Source: Symbiodinium microadriaticum (taxonomy: Eukaryota; Sar; Dinophyceae; Suessiales; Symbiodiniaceae). Taken from it: a stretch of DNA of 64,000 nucleotides. Where the stretch lies: positions 329,742 through 393,741 of the forward strand of contig LSRX01000579.1 of the NCBI GenBank assembly GCA_001939145.1, read 5' to 3'. The notes below the pieces were generated by a model that made no database searches, was not told the DNA's origin, and saw only the letters and a program-made list of their open reading frames with translations. The translations under genes were made by a program, and so were the position numbers. Shown here in pieces: positions 33,201-41,312 of this stretch (position 1 is its first letter; each line of letters begins with the position of its first letter).

Positions 33201-35631
33201 TGACAAGCAGAAACACTGAGTGAAATGTCCGTGATGATGATGTCTGTACTGGCGATACTCGGGCGTTATTGGTCTTTTTCTGAAGCTTTGTGATTTTGCG
33301 TTTTTGTTTCATCGATCTTTGCTGTTTGGCTTTATAGAGATCCGAGATGACGCATGTTCTACTGTCTTCTATTGAGTTCTGTGTTTTCGGCGGGGTTTAC
33401 AATCGTTCGGTGCACTTTTGTTCAGGGTACTGCAGCTTTTCATAAGAAGCTGTAGGGTGTTGACTGAGGCTGCCTTTAGGAATTTAGATCTAGAGGTGCT
33501 CTGGTTTTATGGTCTGGGTGGAAGAGAGAGAACCCAGAGGTGAAGCTTGAGCTTCTGGGTCTCGCAAGGAGGACAGCTTTAAGGGTTTAGGGTTTAGGGT
33601 TAGTTTGAGCATGAGCATTTCCGATACAGAATTCGAAGGCATCCCGGTCCGTGCTGATGCAGCATGCCAGAGAGATGCCCCTGGTGACGTCCCATTCCCC
33701 GACACACGTCTAGTTTGCTCTGCAGAACATGGGCTGTGGCAGCTATGATCAGTCGTGCGGAGCTGACTTCATGTGATGAGTCTCATCTCCGCTTACTTGC
33801 TGATGTGTTCCAATTCGGTTTGAAAGTATGTGGAAGCTCTTGCTGAAAGTTGTTGAGATGTTTGTTGTCTTGATGGGAGGTGTTCGCTGAGACACGCTAC
33901 TTTGAGAGGGGTGTGCTTGACATCCGAGTGCTGCGTGACGTGTCCAATCCGGGAACATTCCGCGGCTACAAACAGCGACCCGCAGCTGTGATGACCCAGA
34001 GATAAATTCGGCGGGCTGATGTGATGTGATGAGACATCTCCGCTTACTTTCTGAGCTGTTCTGGACAGTTGCTCGTTAATGGTGTGCATGCAGCGGCGCT
34101 TGTTCTACAATGTTCTACACTGTTCGAAGGAAGTGTCAAGCACCCAGAAGGGCGCACAGGATGACTCAGAGATAAATTCGGCGGAGCTGACTTCATGTGA
34201 TGAGTCTCATCTCCGCTTACTTGCTGATGCCTTCCAATTCCTTCTGGAAGTATGTGGAAGCTTTTGCTGAAAGTTGCTTGACAACGATGGTTTTGGCCAT
34301 GGTCGTGGGTTTTTGGAGTCTCGTGAAGTCCGCCAGCGGACAGCCAATGCACTTGAGCACTACATTGCCGGAGTTCGCGAGTGGCTTGACAAAACAAAGA
34401 ACAAGCATTGGATAGTTCCAGTTGGCGGCGAAAAGTAGACACGGTAGGCGCCATGAACCGAAGCAAACCATCTAGAACCCGAAGCCCCAAACCCCTAAAC
34501 CCGAAACATCCCGAAACGGTAGGTACCGGACCTCAAGTGACGACTCAGGAAGAGACTCTGGAAATGTTGGAATCTCATGGCGGCGAGGACTCAGCAGCAT
34601 GTGGGCTACTTTCGATTTGGGGTTTAAGGAGTTGTAGGGTCAGGGTTCAAGGTAGGTGTGTGTGTGTGTGTATGTGTCACAGATGGAAAGAGAGAGTGAG
34701 TGACATTGAGTGAGTGAGTGATGAGAGAGTGCGAGAGTGTGTGTGTGTGTGTGCGTGTGAAATCTCATGTTTGGGGGGTGTTGCCTACAAGGTTTTTGAC
34801 AGGAAGGATTTCCAATCTTGGCGAAGTCTCGGCTGATGCACTAAAAACCTTCAGTACAAAGCTTGATCAAAAGCGGTGCACATGGCTACTGTAATACCCT
34901 AATTAAACCCTAAGCTCTAAATCCTAACCCCTAGTTTTAGAGTCCCTGAGTCCCGAGCGCTAAAAGCACATAATCCCTCAACCCGAAATCAAGGATGGCT
35001 CCCGCAAGGCAGCCGTGGATGTGTTCCGAATCCTCAGACCAAAGCATGATGCCCCAGCTACCCTAAACCCTAAACTATGGTTTAGGGTCACCTGCCCTAG
35101 GTTTTAGGAGTGTCGGGGTGTCGGGTTTAGAGTCCAGGGGCTGAGGGATTCAAGGTTCAGGGTGTTGCAGCGTAGTTCGATAAGTCATTTTTGAGAGTTC
35201 TATGTAAAGATCGGTGGAAGGGTTGTTAGGACTCTGGTCACCTACCCACGAAACGACAACAGTAACATCCGCGAAGTTCCCTGTAAATAGCTTGCCGCCT
35301 TCCAGTTGCCGTGCAAGAGAAGCCCGGGGACACCCTAAACCCCGAAACCCCTAAACCCTAAACGCTTCTTGCGGAGGTTCCCACGACAACTCGCGCGCGC
35401 GCGCGCGCGACACACACACACACACACAACCGCGAAGGTTTTTTCGTTGCCTTGCGAACGTTCAACTCACGAGCTCCCAGACCTTAGAACGGGTTTAGGG
35501 TTTAGGGGTTCAGGGATTTAGGGTTTAGGGTTTAGGGGCTACGCATTTGCTAAACGAGCCCCATGCCCATGCCCGGGGGGAGGATGCTTTCATCAACATC
35601 AAGTACATGATTCCGACGTACCAGAGCTTTG
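21162..35631 (+). CDS. PACRG: PACRG-like axonemal inner-junction protein, 14 small exons
   Basis: Fourteen exons were recognised by hand: 21162-21232, 22142-22180, 24952-24996, 25411-25469, 25893-25909, 26724-26785, 27606-27645, 28874-28921, 29174-29215, 31038-31072, 32449-32489, 32945-32997, 34549-34587 and 35583 to about 35631. All phases agree. They encode about 210 residues with successive PACRG motifs: FRRAYDRGDIP, LEKLDY, PLFFDG, DPYGFLATHG, IPQLILPIK, AALNTRD, VLQKLITSAP, ALVPYYRQ, DYGQRRRRNLGEL, EETLEMLESHGGE and DAFINIKYMIPTYQS. The human protein is 257 aa; the extra length is its variable N-terminus. PACRG pairs with FAP20 at the junction of A- and B-tubules in cilia and flagella. 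Donors are GC (6), GA (5), GT (1) and one with an N; all acceptors are AG. The start is uncertain: exon 1 has an internal ATG (21213) but is open upstream to an AG. Confidence 0.85.
21238..21295. repeat. TTTAGGG-type block after PACRG exon 1
   Basis: GGGGGTTTAGGATTTAGGGGG and further G-strand units, beginning within 10 bp of the donor of exon 1. Confidence 0.8.
21979..22132. repeat. CCCTAAA-type array before PACRG exon 2
   Basis: Long runs of CCCTAAA and CCCCTAAA units ending about 10 bp before the acceptor of exon 2. Confidence 0.9.
22142..22180 (+). CDS. PACRG: PACRG exon 2
   Basis: 39 nt after GTCAG; donor GATCAG. Encodes FRRAYDRGDIPV, a strongly conserved PACRG block. It ends with two bases of the next codon. 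Confidence 0.85.
22205..22396. repeat. TTTAGGG-type array after PACRG exon 2
   Basis: About 190 bp of GGGTTTAGGG/GGGGTTTAGG/GGCTTTAGGG units starting 25 bp after the donor of exon 2, opposite in orientation to 21979-22132. Confidence 0.9.
22708..22782. repeat. (TG)n, (TA)n and (TTTA)n microsatellites
   Basis: GTGTGT, TATATA and TTTATTTA runs in succession inside PACRG intron 2. Confidence 0.9.
23228..23405. repeat. CTC/CTG/CTA triplet-rich tract
   Basis: Imperfect CTN triplets (CTCCTCCTC, CTGCTACTG) over about 175 bp within PACRG intron 2. All three + frames are open as Leu-, Ser/Cys- or Thr-rich low-complexity peptides, so none is called a gene. Confidence 0.75.
23600..23665. repeat. TTTAGGG-type block, with CCCTAAA units 110 bp upstream
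   Basis: Two groups of GGGTTTAGGG units. CCCTAAA units lie at 23468-23490, so this is another C-then-G pair; no PACRG exon is found between them, although the spacer has an open frame. Confidence 0.7.
24241..24321. mobile_element. MITE family 1 copy, degenerate
   Basis: ACCAATATTACTGCTTAGGC core with a weak right end (GAAAGGCCTTTAC). It lies in PACRG intron 2. Confidence 0.45.
24952..24996 (+). CDS. PACRG: PACRG exon 3
   Basis: 45 nt after a polypyrimidine tract and CAG (24949-24951); donor GTCCAT, the only GT donor in the gene. Encodes VSPSSRYQAEASGL, the variable loop before the conserved Trp-Lys, and ends with two bases of a Lys codon. Identified mainly by phase and by the following W-K block. 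Confidence 0.65.
25340..25405. repeat. CCCTAAA-type array before PACRG exon 4
   Basis: CCCTAAA/CCCCTAAA units ending about 5 bp before the short acceptor region of exon 4. The matching TTTAGGG block is at 25480-25503. Confidence 0.9.
25411..25469 (+). CDS. PACRG: PACRG exon 4
   Basis: 59 nt after GCCAG; donor GCCCCG. Encodes WKASLEKLDYIHFMPLFFD and the first base of the next Gly codon. LEKLDY-x-H-x-x-P-L-F-F-D-G is a hallmark of the family. Confidence 0.9.
25480..25503. repeat. TTTAGGG-type block after PACRG exon 4
   Basis: Three GGGTTTAGGGTTT units 10 bp after the donor. Confidence 0.85.
25893..25909 (+). CDS. PACRG: PACRG exon 5, a 17-nt micro-exon
   Basis: Seventeen nucleotides after CAAAG; donor GACCGC. 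With the last base of exon 4 they encode GLKEKQ, matching the conserved G-L-R-E-K-E that precedes DPY in PACRG proteins. Phase and homology both require it. Confidence 0.75.
26724..26785 (+). CDS. PACRG: PACRG exon 6
   Basis: 62 nt after GATGAG; donor GACAAC. Encodes DPYGFLATHGIHSLLDHGGS and two bases of an Arg codon, aligning with the family block DPYxFLAxxGIHDLLxHGG. Confidence 0.85.
27062..27135. repeat. CCCTAAA-like block in PACRG intron 6
   Basis: Degenerate CCCTAA, CCCTAAGCC and CCCTAAAC units. Confidence 0.7.
27606..27645 (+). CDS. PACRG: PACRG exon 7
   Basis: 40 nt after GCCAG; donor GCTTCC. Encodes ITSTIPQLILPIK, matching KILPVLPQLIIPIK. CCCTAAA/CCCTGAA units (27518-27572) lie shortly upstream. 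Confidence 0.85.
28874..28921 (+). CDS. PACRG: PACRG exon 8
   Basis: 48 nt after ATCCAG; donor GCATTC. Encodes AALNTRDTDIVARTLQ, matching the family block ALNTRD-x-x-V-x-x-T-L-K. Both of its flanking introns share AGG at their two ends. Confidence 0.85.
29174..29215 (+). CDS. PACRG: PACRG exon 9
   Basis: 42 nt after GCGGAG; donor GCATCC. Encodes VLQKLITSAPGVGQ, continuing TLQ of exon 8 as in TLKVLQxLVxS of the family. Confidence 0.85.
29388..29493. mobile_element. MITE family 1, complete copy, TA-flanked
   Basis: A 106-bp element with ends TAGGGGCCTTAATAATTA and TAATTATTTAGGCCCCTA, an 18-bp terminal inverted repeat with one mismatch. If the outer TA is the target duplication, the element proper starts GGGGCC. 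Non-coding. It lies in PACRG intron 9, in the opposite orientation to most other copies. Confidence 0.75.
30195..30855 (+). pseudogene. Frame-broken coding relic of unknown family in PACRG intron 9
   Basis: About 660 nt look protein-coding but change frame. First comes LNISGSEEIEATLKKTNPHC in one frame up to TGA near 30276. A 152-codon frame from the ATG at 30278 follows (VVGGAMALQIDMEVYDSRG, then KYRDPILTSVFDELKKN). After one missing base near 30670 a third frame continues to TAA at 30855 (MEWFKLRLLDTRC, then VLRSLKC). Codon use is even and unlike the repeats around it. No intron boundaries are seen, so a retroposed copy is possible. The family is not recognised, and it does not fit PACRG. 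Confidence 0.5.
31038..31072 (+). CDS. PACRG: PACRG exon 10
   Basis: 35 nt after GGGGAG; donor GCTCTC. Encodes ALVPYYRQLLP and two bases of a Lys codon, matching EALVPYYRQILP. TTTAGGG-like units follow from about 31108. Confidence 0.85.
31723..31848. mobile_element. MITE family 1 copy split by a (CA)n run
   Basis: TTAGTTCCAGTACTGTTCCT and CAGGGTTCCTTGGTACCAGT match the left part. A CA/CACG run (31773-31816) then interrupts, and CCTTATTCTAGTTACCGAGG matches the right part. In PACRG intron 10. Confidence 0.55.
32449..32489 (+). CDS. PACRG: PACRG exon 11
   Basis: 41 nt after GCCGAG. The donor is G followed by the unresolved base N at 32491. Encodes IFNLYKDSTTGTG plus one base of an Asn codon, matching LNIFKNMNVNSGDG of the human protein. 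G-rich TTTAGGG-like sequence follows at once. Confidence 0.75.
32862..32932. repeat. CCCTAAA-type array before PACRG exon 12
   Basis: CCCTAAA, CCCAAA and CCCTCTAAAA units ending 12 bp before the acceptor of exon 12. Confidence 0.85.
32945..32997 (+). CDS. PACRG: PACRG exon 12
   Basis: 53 nt after GCCGAG, the only acceptor in the gene not followed by G; donor GCCGGA. Encodes AAMDYGQRRRRNLGELV, matching GIDYSQQKRENIGDLI. Confidence 0.85.
33742..34283. repeat. Three diverged copies of a ~115-bp module in PACRG intron 12
   Basis: Copies at about 33742-33856, 33990-34070 (shortened) and 34159-34280 share GGAGCTGACTTCATGTGATG, CATCTCCGCTTACTTGCTGA and GTATGTGGAAGC/TTGCTGAAAGTTG. The third copy runs into a short open stretch (34271-34438, NALEHYIAGVREWLDKTKNK) that could be a relic of an exon. 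Confidence 0.7.
34549..34587 (+). CDS. PACRG: PACRG exon 13
   Basis: 39 nt after ACTCAG; donor GACTCA. Encodes EETLEMLESHGGE, matching QETLEAFERYGGE. Confidence 0.85.
34650..34765. repeat. (GT)n and (GAGT)n microsatellites
   Basis: GTGTGT runs at 34653-34676 and 34735-34760 around GAGT/AGAG-rich sequence. Confidence 0.9.
35331..35540. repeat. Facing CCCTAAA and TTTAGGG blocks around a (CG)n(CA)n tract
   Basis: CCCTAAA-like units lie at 35331-35363 and TTTAGGG units at 35488-35540. Between them are alternating CG (35395-35410) and CA (35411-35428) dinucleotides. No PACRG exon lies between this pair, and here the G block precedes exon 14. Confidence 0.8.
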
Positions 35632-35834
35632 GTAGCAGGGCCTTCGCCTCTCCTTGTCCGGCTCCGGTAGGAAACACAGCTTGTATATGTTTAATATGTT
35701 TGTTGTTGAGCACTCGTAGTATAAGTGAGATACCTGAAGTTTATAGTGTAGCAGGCTTTGCCAAGAACGCCTGGTTGTTGGAAGGGCAACCGACGAAGAA
35801 TGCGAGAAGCCGACATCCAACGGCAAAGCGATGA
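35583..35834 (+). CDS. PACRG: PACRG exon 14 (C-terminal)
   Basis: Follows GGGGAG. Encodes DAFINIKYMIPTYQSF, the conserved end of PACRG (human DAFINIKYMVPTYES). The frame stays open to TGA at 35832-35834, adding 66 residues unlike the family. A GT dinucleotide at 35632 could be a donor to a further exon, so the true end is uncertain and only 35583-35630 is firm. Confidence 0.75.
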   Translation, partial: DAFINIKYMIPTYQSFGSRAFASPCPAPVGNTACICLICLLLSTRSISEIPEVYSVAGFAKNAWLLEGQPTKNARSRHPTAKR

Positions 35835-35934
35835 ACATGGCAATCATACACGTCATACACTGCAACGACTACACTGTGTTGTGTTTGTTTGCACACGGTG
35901 CGGTTTTGGGGATGGACGCGATGTCGACGATCAT

Positions 35935-36110
35935 GCCGAAGACAGTGACTGTGATGACGATGATACCGATCGTGGAAATGGTGATGGTGTTGGCTACGAT
36001 GACGCTAGCAACAACCATGAAAAACATTATGATTATGAAGTCGATGATGATGATGATGATGATGATGGTGATGACGACGACGATGATTCGATGTTGACGA
36101 CGATGCTCAT
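35935..36110. repeat. (GAT)n triplet-rich tract
   Basis: Imperfect GAT/GAC triplets giving Asp- or Met-rich open frames on the + strand. Not called a gene. Confidence 0.8.
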
Positions 36111-36354
36111 GGTGACGACCATGGTGAGGGCAATGATTTACCGTCTATGTATACTTGTGAAAGGGTGGCATTTGGTTCTCTAGGGTTACTGTCTAGTCGA
36201 GTGATGTGGATGCCCGGGCCACAGGATGGAGCCCCAGAGCTATTGCTGTCATTACTGATATGACTCTCATCCTTAGTCTTGTGGTGTGATCATACTGATT
36301 ATGACTACCTTTATTTATTAAGGGCTAGTTTTGTATGGTTCTTTGTAGTTAACC

Positions 36355-36386
<32 letters not shown>

Positions 36387-36520
36387 AGTAGCAGCGGCAG
36401 CAGGAGCAGGAGGAGGAGTAGTAGTGGTAGTAGTAGTCATTGTTGTTGTAGTGGTAGTGGTAGTAGTGGCAGCAGCAGTAGCAGCAGTAGAAGCAGGAGT
36501 ACTAGTGGTCGTCCTCGTCT
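36355..36520. repeat. (GTA/GTC/GCA)n triplet-rich tract
   Basis: GTCGTCGTC, GTAGTAGTA and GCAGCAGTA triplets over about 165 bp. The Ser/Arg- and Val-rich frames are low complexity. Confidence 0.85.
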
Positions 36521-36599
36521 CTTTTTTGACGGAGGTGGAGTGTGCATTCGGGGCTCTGGTTTGGTGGTCTATCTCTGGAATGCTTGCGGCAATTGGAGT

Positions 36600-37675
36600 T
36601 TACATTAGTTTAGCTCGGGAGAAGCAGTGTTTACACTATTTTGTGGCGTGTACATGGGGCTCTTCCGAAATCTTCGTGCCCTCTGCATTTTAGGTGTTTG
36701 CGTGCTGGAAATGAAGGTCCTACTTCAGTGGTCATTGTAGGCTCCTGCCTCCCTACTCGAAGCTCGAACACCCTAAATGCTTAGAGTTTCGACCCCGACC
36801 CTTCCAACCGGCATCCACTGGCACTAAGGAGTTGCTGCACAAAGTAGCCCTGAGCCGGCAGACGGATTCTTCGACATCCGAATGATTGATTTTGCCTTCG
36901 AAGCCCTAAGCCCCAGAACAACGAACCCGAAAGCAACATATAGCGTCAAACTGTCAGAGGGCCTCTGTAAATTCCATGTATGCGGCGAGAATAAGACTGA
37001 GGAGTAAGTCGGTTGTGGAACATCACGGTAAACCCTCCTAAAATGACCGGAGAATTGGGTGTAGGACCCACTATTCTACTTGCTCTTGGCAGTGTTCTGT
37101 GTATAAGCAATCATGACTATCATATGAACTTTCTTGGCCTTGGTATGAAAGAACTAGATGAATAGCTACAGGACTCTGGAAATCGCTTGAACTCCGCATA
37201 ACTAGTTGTTGACGCCATCCACTTGCCTTGTCTGATGTCGAAGCATTCGGGGGCTTGGTGTGATTTCTGTAGGTCTCTCTCACATTTTCAACTTCAGGCT
37301 TTCCCGATGCGCGCAACGATGCCACCAAGTGGCGCCGCGCAACAATTAAGCAGAATTCAACTTGAGTGGATGTGTTTGCGGTGTGAGTAAAAGTCTCAAA
37401 CAAATCCCAAGACTTTAGCCGCAACTGACCCTTAGGCCTCAAGTAAAGCCGAAGCCCAAAGTCTTGAAATGAGCTCACGACATGAATGGCTTAGGGTGCA
37501 GGGCTTCACTGCAGTATCCACAAAAGGTTTATAGGTTTGGGAACCACATGAGCACAGAACGTTTTTGTTTTGCTCCGGCCCTTGGTGCCAGCTACAGTCC
37601 GAGAGTCGGATGCACAGCGCACCGGCCGTTGAAACTATGCGGAAGTCCTCATATAATGTACGTTTTCCTCCCTGT
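36600..37675. other. No recognised gene
   Basis: Unique-looking sequence without telomere-like repeats. The minus-strand open frame 37071-37478 has no recognised motif. Confidence 0.4.
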
Positions 37676-37770
37676 ATGTATGGGTGTGTATGTATGTATA
37701 TATATATATGTATGTATAAAAATAAATATATATAAATATATATATATATAAAGAAAGAAAGAAAGCCTCG
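37676..37770. repeat. (GTAT)n, (TA)n and (AAAG)n microsatellites
   Basis: GTATGTAT, TATATA, AAATATAT and AAAGAAAG runs in succession. Confidence 0.9.
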
Positions 37771-37828
37771 CACTACAGGCCCCAATATTCTGACTGATGA
37801 CTTAGTAGCAGAAACCAAACTCTACTAC

Positions 37829-37866
37829 TGCACATGAGTGAGTGAGTGAGTGAGTGAGTGAGTGAG
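37829..37866. repeat. (GAGT)n microsatellite
   Basis: Nine GAGT units. Confidence 0.9.
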
Positions 37867-37975
37867 AGTCGCCCCTTGGCAAACGGACGGGTACCCCGAC
37901 AAGGGGTGAAGGCGCAAACGCAAGAAGCACGCGAGAAAGTAGTCGTAAGACACTTCTCTTCTTTTTCCCCCCGAA

Positions 37976-38026
37976 CAACAACAACAACAACAACTACTAC
38001 TACTACTACTACTACTCCTGCTGCTG

Positions 38027-38066
<40 letters not shown>

Positions 38067-38140
38067 CACTACTACCGCCTACCACTACTGCTACTACTAC
38101 TTCTTCTTCTTCTTTGTGTGACTTCTCGAACAGCAATAGC

Positions 38141-38178
<38 letters not shown>

Positions 38179-38180
38179 CG
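37976..38180. repeat. (ACA)/(CTA)/(TTC)/(AGT) triplet tracts
   Basis: ACAACA, CTACTACTA, TTCTTC and AGTAGT tracts over about 200 bp, with complementary CTA and TAG parts that could fold. The Thr-, Val- and Ser-rich frames are not genes. Confidence 0.9.
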
Positions 38181-38340
38181 GTGGTGGACGAGACCCCCAG
38201 TGAACCTGGATGATAACCTCTAGCGGTTTAAGTCCTCACTTTCATGAGTAAGTAGTTGTTCAAAATGATAGTACCTATGCCCCATATGGCAAGCCAGAGC
38301 CCTTCATCTGTACGTATACATACATATTCATATATGTACA

Positions 38341-38478
38341 TACTACATACATACATACATACATACATACATACATACATACATACATACATACCTACAT
38401 ACCTACATACCTACATACCTACATACCTACATACCTACATACATACATACATACATACATACCTACATACCTACATAC
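38341..38478. repeat. (ACAT)n and (CCTACATA)n microsatellite
   Basis: ACAT units, then an 8-bp higher-order unit CCTACATA repeated about eight times in two blocks. Confidence 0.95.
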
Positions 38479-38639
38479 ACATGCCTATTTTCCTATATGA
38501 AAAGCCAGCGTTCTTAATATGTTGGTACTTTTGGCCAGTAGGGAAGAGTCTAACCAAGAGAGCTCAGCCCTGGATGTTCATAAACTGATCCCCGAAGGGT
38601 CCAAAGTACGTAAATACACTGGTCTGGGGTGTGGGATTT

Positions 38640-38835
38640 ATAGGTTTAGAGTTTAGGGTTTAGGACAAGGCGCTTTGGAAGTACTCTATATTTGGGCCCT
38701 TGGGTCCTTGAGGATTTCTGCACATGCCAAGGATTTCAAGGTCGAGGGTTAAGAGTTCGGGACTGAATTTTCCCTGTCGCCCTAAACCCTGAAGAACCCC
38801 AAACCTTAAGCCCTAAACCCTTAACCCTAAGGCTA
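38640..38835. repeat. TTTAGGG block followed by CCCTAAA block
   Basis: G-strand units at 38640-38665 and C-strand units at 38780-38835, the last telomere-like repeats before a gap reaching to about 44.74 kb. Confidence 0.75.
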
Positions 38836-38929
38836 TAAGTATGTAAATGTTACTTACTTTGGGTCTTAAATTTTGCAGATACCTTCTCTTTTGGAGCCTT
38901 GTAGGTTAAGGTTTTGGGGTTTGGATGTT

Positions 38930-41276
38930 TGGCTTCAAATTTTGAGCACATGAATCTGAGGTTTCTATATTTTTAAATAACAAAGTTCTAAAAATTGAAA
39001 TTTAAATTTTGAAAATTATATCTGAATATTGAGATAGATTTATCTTAAATAATATTCTATTATATATTCAATTCATTAATGTAACTATATATTGAAAAAT
39101 TGATTTATATAATAAAGCGGCATTAGATTATTCTACGAGAATGTATTTGTAAGCCGACGGTATAGGTAGCAAATCCGACATAATAATAATTATCTGGCAG
39201 AAAGCATAGACAGATTTCTCGAGTCGTAATTAAATTCTCACTAATAATTCTCGTCTTTTTCCGCTCGTTTTGTCGCACTTTATTGATATTAATGATATGC
39301 GCCCTTTGGCAAGTTTTATAATTTTTTCTAGAAAAAAATATAGGCTTATGCTATTTGGATCTTTATGGATGGTCATGATATTCGCTAGATATCCTGTTGG
39401 GTCGTCTATGGGAGTCCTAAAACCCGGTATATTGGAGGGCATGGCTACAAAAATAAATTTTTTCGGGCGAGTCTCTATACGAGGTCTCGCGCGGTCCGTA
39501 GAAAAATTAAGATACGATAGCAAGGTATCGGAGGCACAGCCGGCCGTGCCTTTTACCAACTGCCCGATTCTCGGGGCTGCACCCGTGCGTAGATAGCGCA
39601 GCTACAAAATCGAGCCAGGCCACGCTCTCTCCTGTGCCGAGTCTCGCTAATATTCTAATATTGAAGATACGCGCCGTTTGTGAGCTTCTATTCTCTATTC
39701 AAAAGATGTCAAAATATTATCTCGCACTGCAGGGCGGGTTGCGGACGCCTCGAGGGTTATGATGCTCGTCGATTGGTTTCTTTGAAAAATCGCCGGGAGC
39801 CTCGAAATCCGCCATAGCCTGGTCGGCGGTATAGGCTGGCGGGCAGAGAGCAAGGCCATATAATTTTCTTCTTGGGAATTTCGTTGATTTTGATGATATA
39901 TATCTTTTACGGATTTCCATAATCCATTCAAAGAATGCCAAAATCTCGCGTTATAGGGCTGGTTGTGGGTGACCCGGGTGCTCATGATGCTCGTCGGTTG
40001 GCCTCTTGGCGTCGTCCAGGAGCGGGAAAAGGTCCGATGAAGTAGATCGACGGCACTAAGGGTCGAGCCTTTTCATAAAGCAAAGTTAGCAGGCTATGCC
40101 CTGGCTAAATCTGGAATTCTCAAGATATATTCTCGGGAATTAAATATTGCCCGATTTAATGGCTGCCTCCAGTGCCGCCGACCCCTATAGATTCGAGTCG
40201 TTGAATATTCATTCCAGTATTTTTTTTGGGATCAAAAGTATTGAGGGGTCGAAAGATATATAGATATATATATATGACGACGGGTGGGACATTGAGTTTG
40301 GCACTGGATTAGAATTAGAGGCCAAAATATAAAGGTTGTCGTGACATGGCTGTGGACGCTAAAGTAGGCGTTACGAGACGTTCAAAATATTCGAAGCGCT
40401 AGAGACTTATCTTTATTTTGAATTCGAATTAATATATAAGTCATGCATTGTAGGTCAAAAGAAAATAAATCGAATCTTCTGAGGAGGAAAACGTTGAAAT
40501 AAAATAAATAGTTAGATTTCGGAAAGATAGAGAAAATTATATTTGTCTTCGGGCACGGCATTATAGAAGAATAATCGAATAAGAAAATTAAAAGAATAAA
40601 TATATATCATAATCAACGAAATCGTAATAAATAGAGAAAAGTGAAATCTAGATTAAATGCTCCGAGCGTTCAAAAATAAGAAGAAAATCTAAAAATAATA
40701 ATCAAAAGAATCTAGAACAGAATTCTTCTCATCAACTCTAAAATTCGAATAAATTATATAAAAAAATATTTTCTATAAATTAAATCGGAGACGACAATTC
40801 ATATCAATAAAATCATGAAAATAAATTCATCGAATTAAATCGTTCAAAAAATCATAATTATAAGAAAAGAATAGTAAATATCTCTTATATAATATAAATC
40901 AAAATCCAAATCAAATATATTTTTCAAATATCTTCATCAATTCATATCTTGCTATTTTTTTTCAAAATAAATATCTTTATATCTCATAGAAGCCTCTTTT
41001 TAATTAGAATATAGAAATTATAAGCCAAAATATTCATATAATTTCGATAAATTAAATATATTATTGAAATCTTTATATAAAGAATTCGAATTCATCTATC
41101 TGTATAAGATATGAATAGAATGAAATTTTGAAAGTATTCATTAATAAGGGAATAATGACAAATTATGCGATAGTCTGTATTTCCTCTCTAATATTTCTAA
41201 TAATGGCTTCGAAGGATCTAGAAATATGTTTTTCTAATATCTCTTGAGGATTTGGAATAATTATATTAAATGCGAA

Positions 41277-41310
<34 letters not shown>

Positions 41311-41312
41311 AT
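38930..41312. other. AT-rich island of different composition
   Basis: About 2.4 kb, markedly richer in A+T than either flank (estimated by eye), without telomere-like units. The middle part (39200-40150) is less AT-rich and has overlapping open frames of 108-109 codons on both strands (39270-39596 plus, 39559-39230 minus) with no recognised motif. The outer parts are almost pure A/T with scattered CGA. It ends at a (TA)n run (41288-41311). The base composition suggests a source other than the surrounding chromosome, for example organelle-derived or transferred DNA, but no organelle gene was recognised. Confidence 0.7.
39694..40010. repeat. Diverged ~95-bp direct repeat inside the AT-rich island
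   Basis: ATTCAAAAGATGTCAAAAT, then GGGCGGGTTG and TGATGCTCGTCGATTGG (39699-39780), recur as ATTCAAAGAATGCCAAAAT, GGGCTGGTTG and TGATGCTCGTCGGTTGG (39925-40000). Confidence 0.65.

Noticed and set aside
35758..36183. Asp-rich 141-codon frame (acidic protein)
   Set aside because: Most of it is the GAT repeat tract; the rest has no recognised similarity.
37773..38136. Poly-Val, poly-Ser and poly-Thr frames on both strands
   Set aside because: Translations of CTA/TAG triplet repeats.
39230..39596. Two overlapping ~108-codon frames in the AT-rich island as genes
   Set aside because: Open on both strands over the same bases, with no motif or matching organelle protein recognised; kept only as part of the island description.
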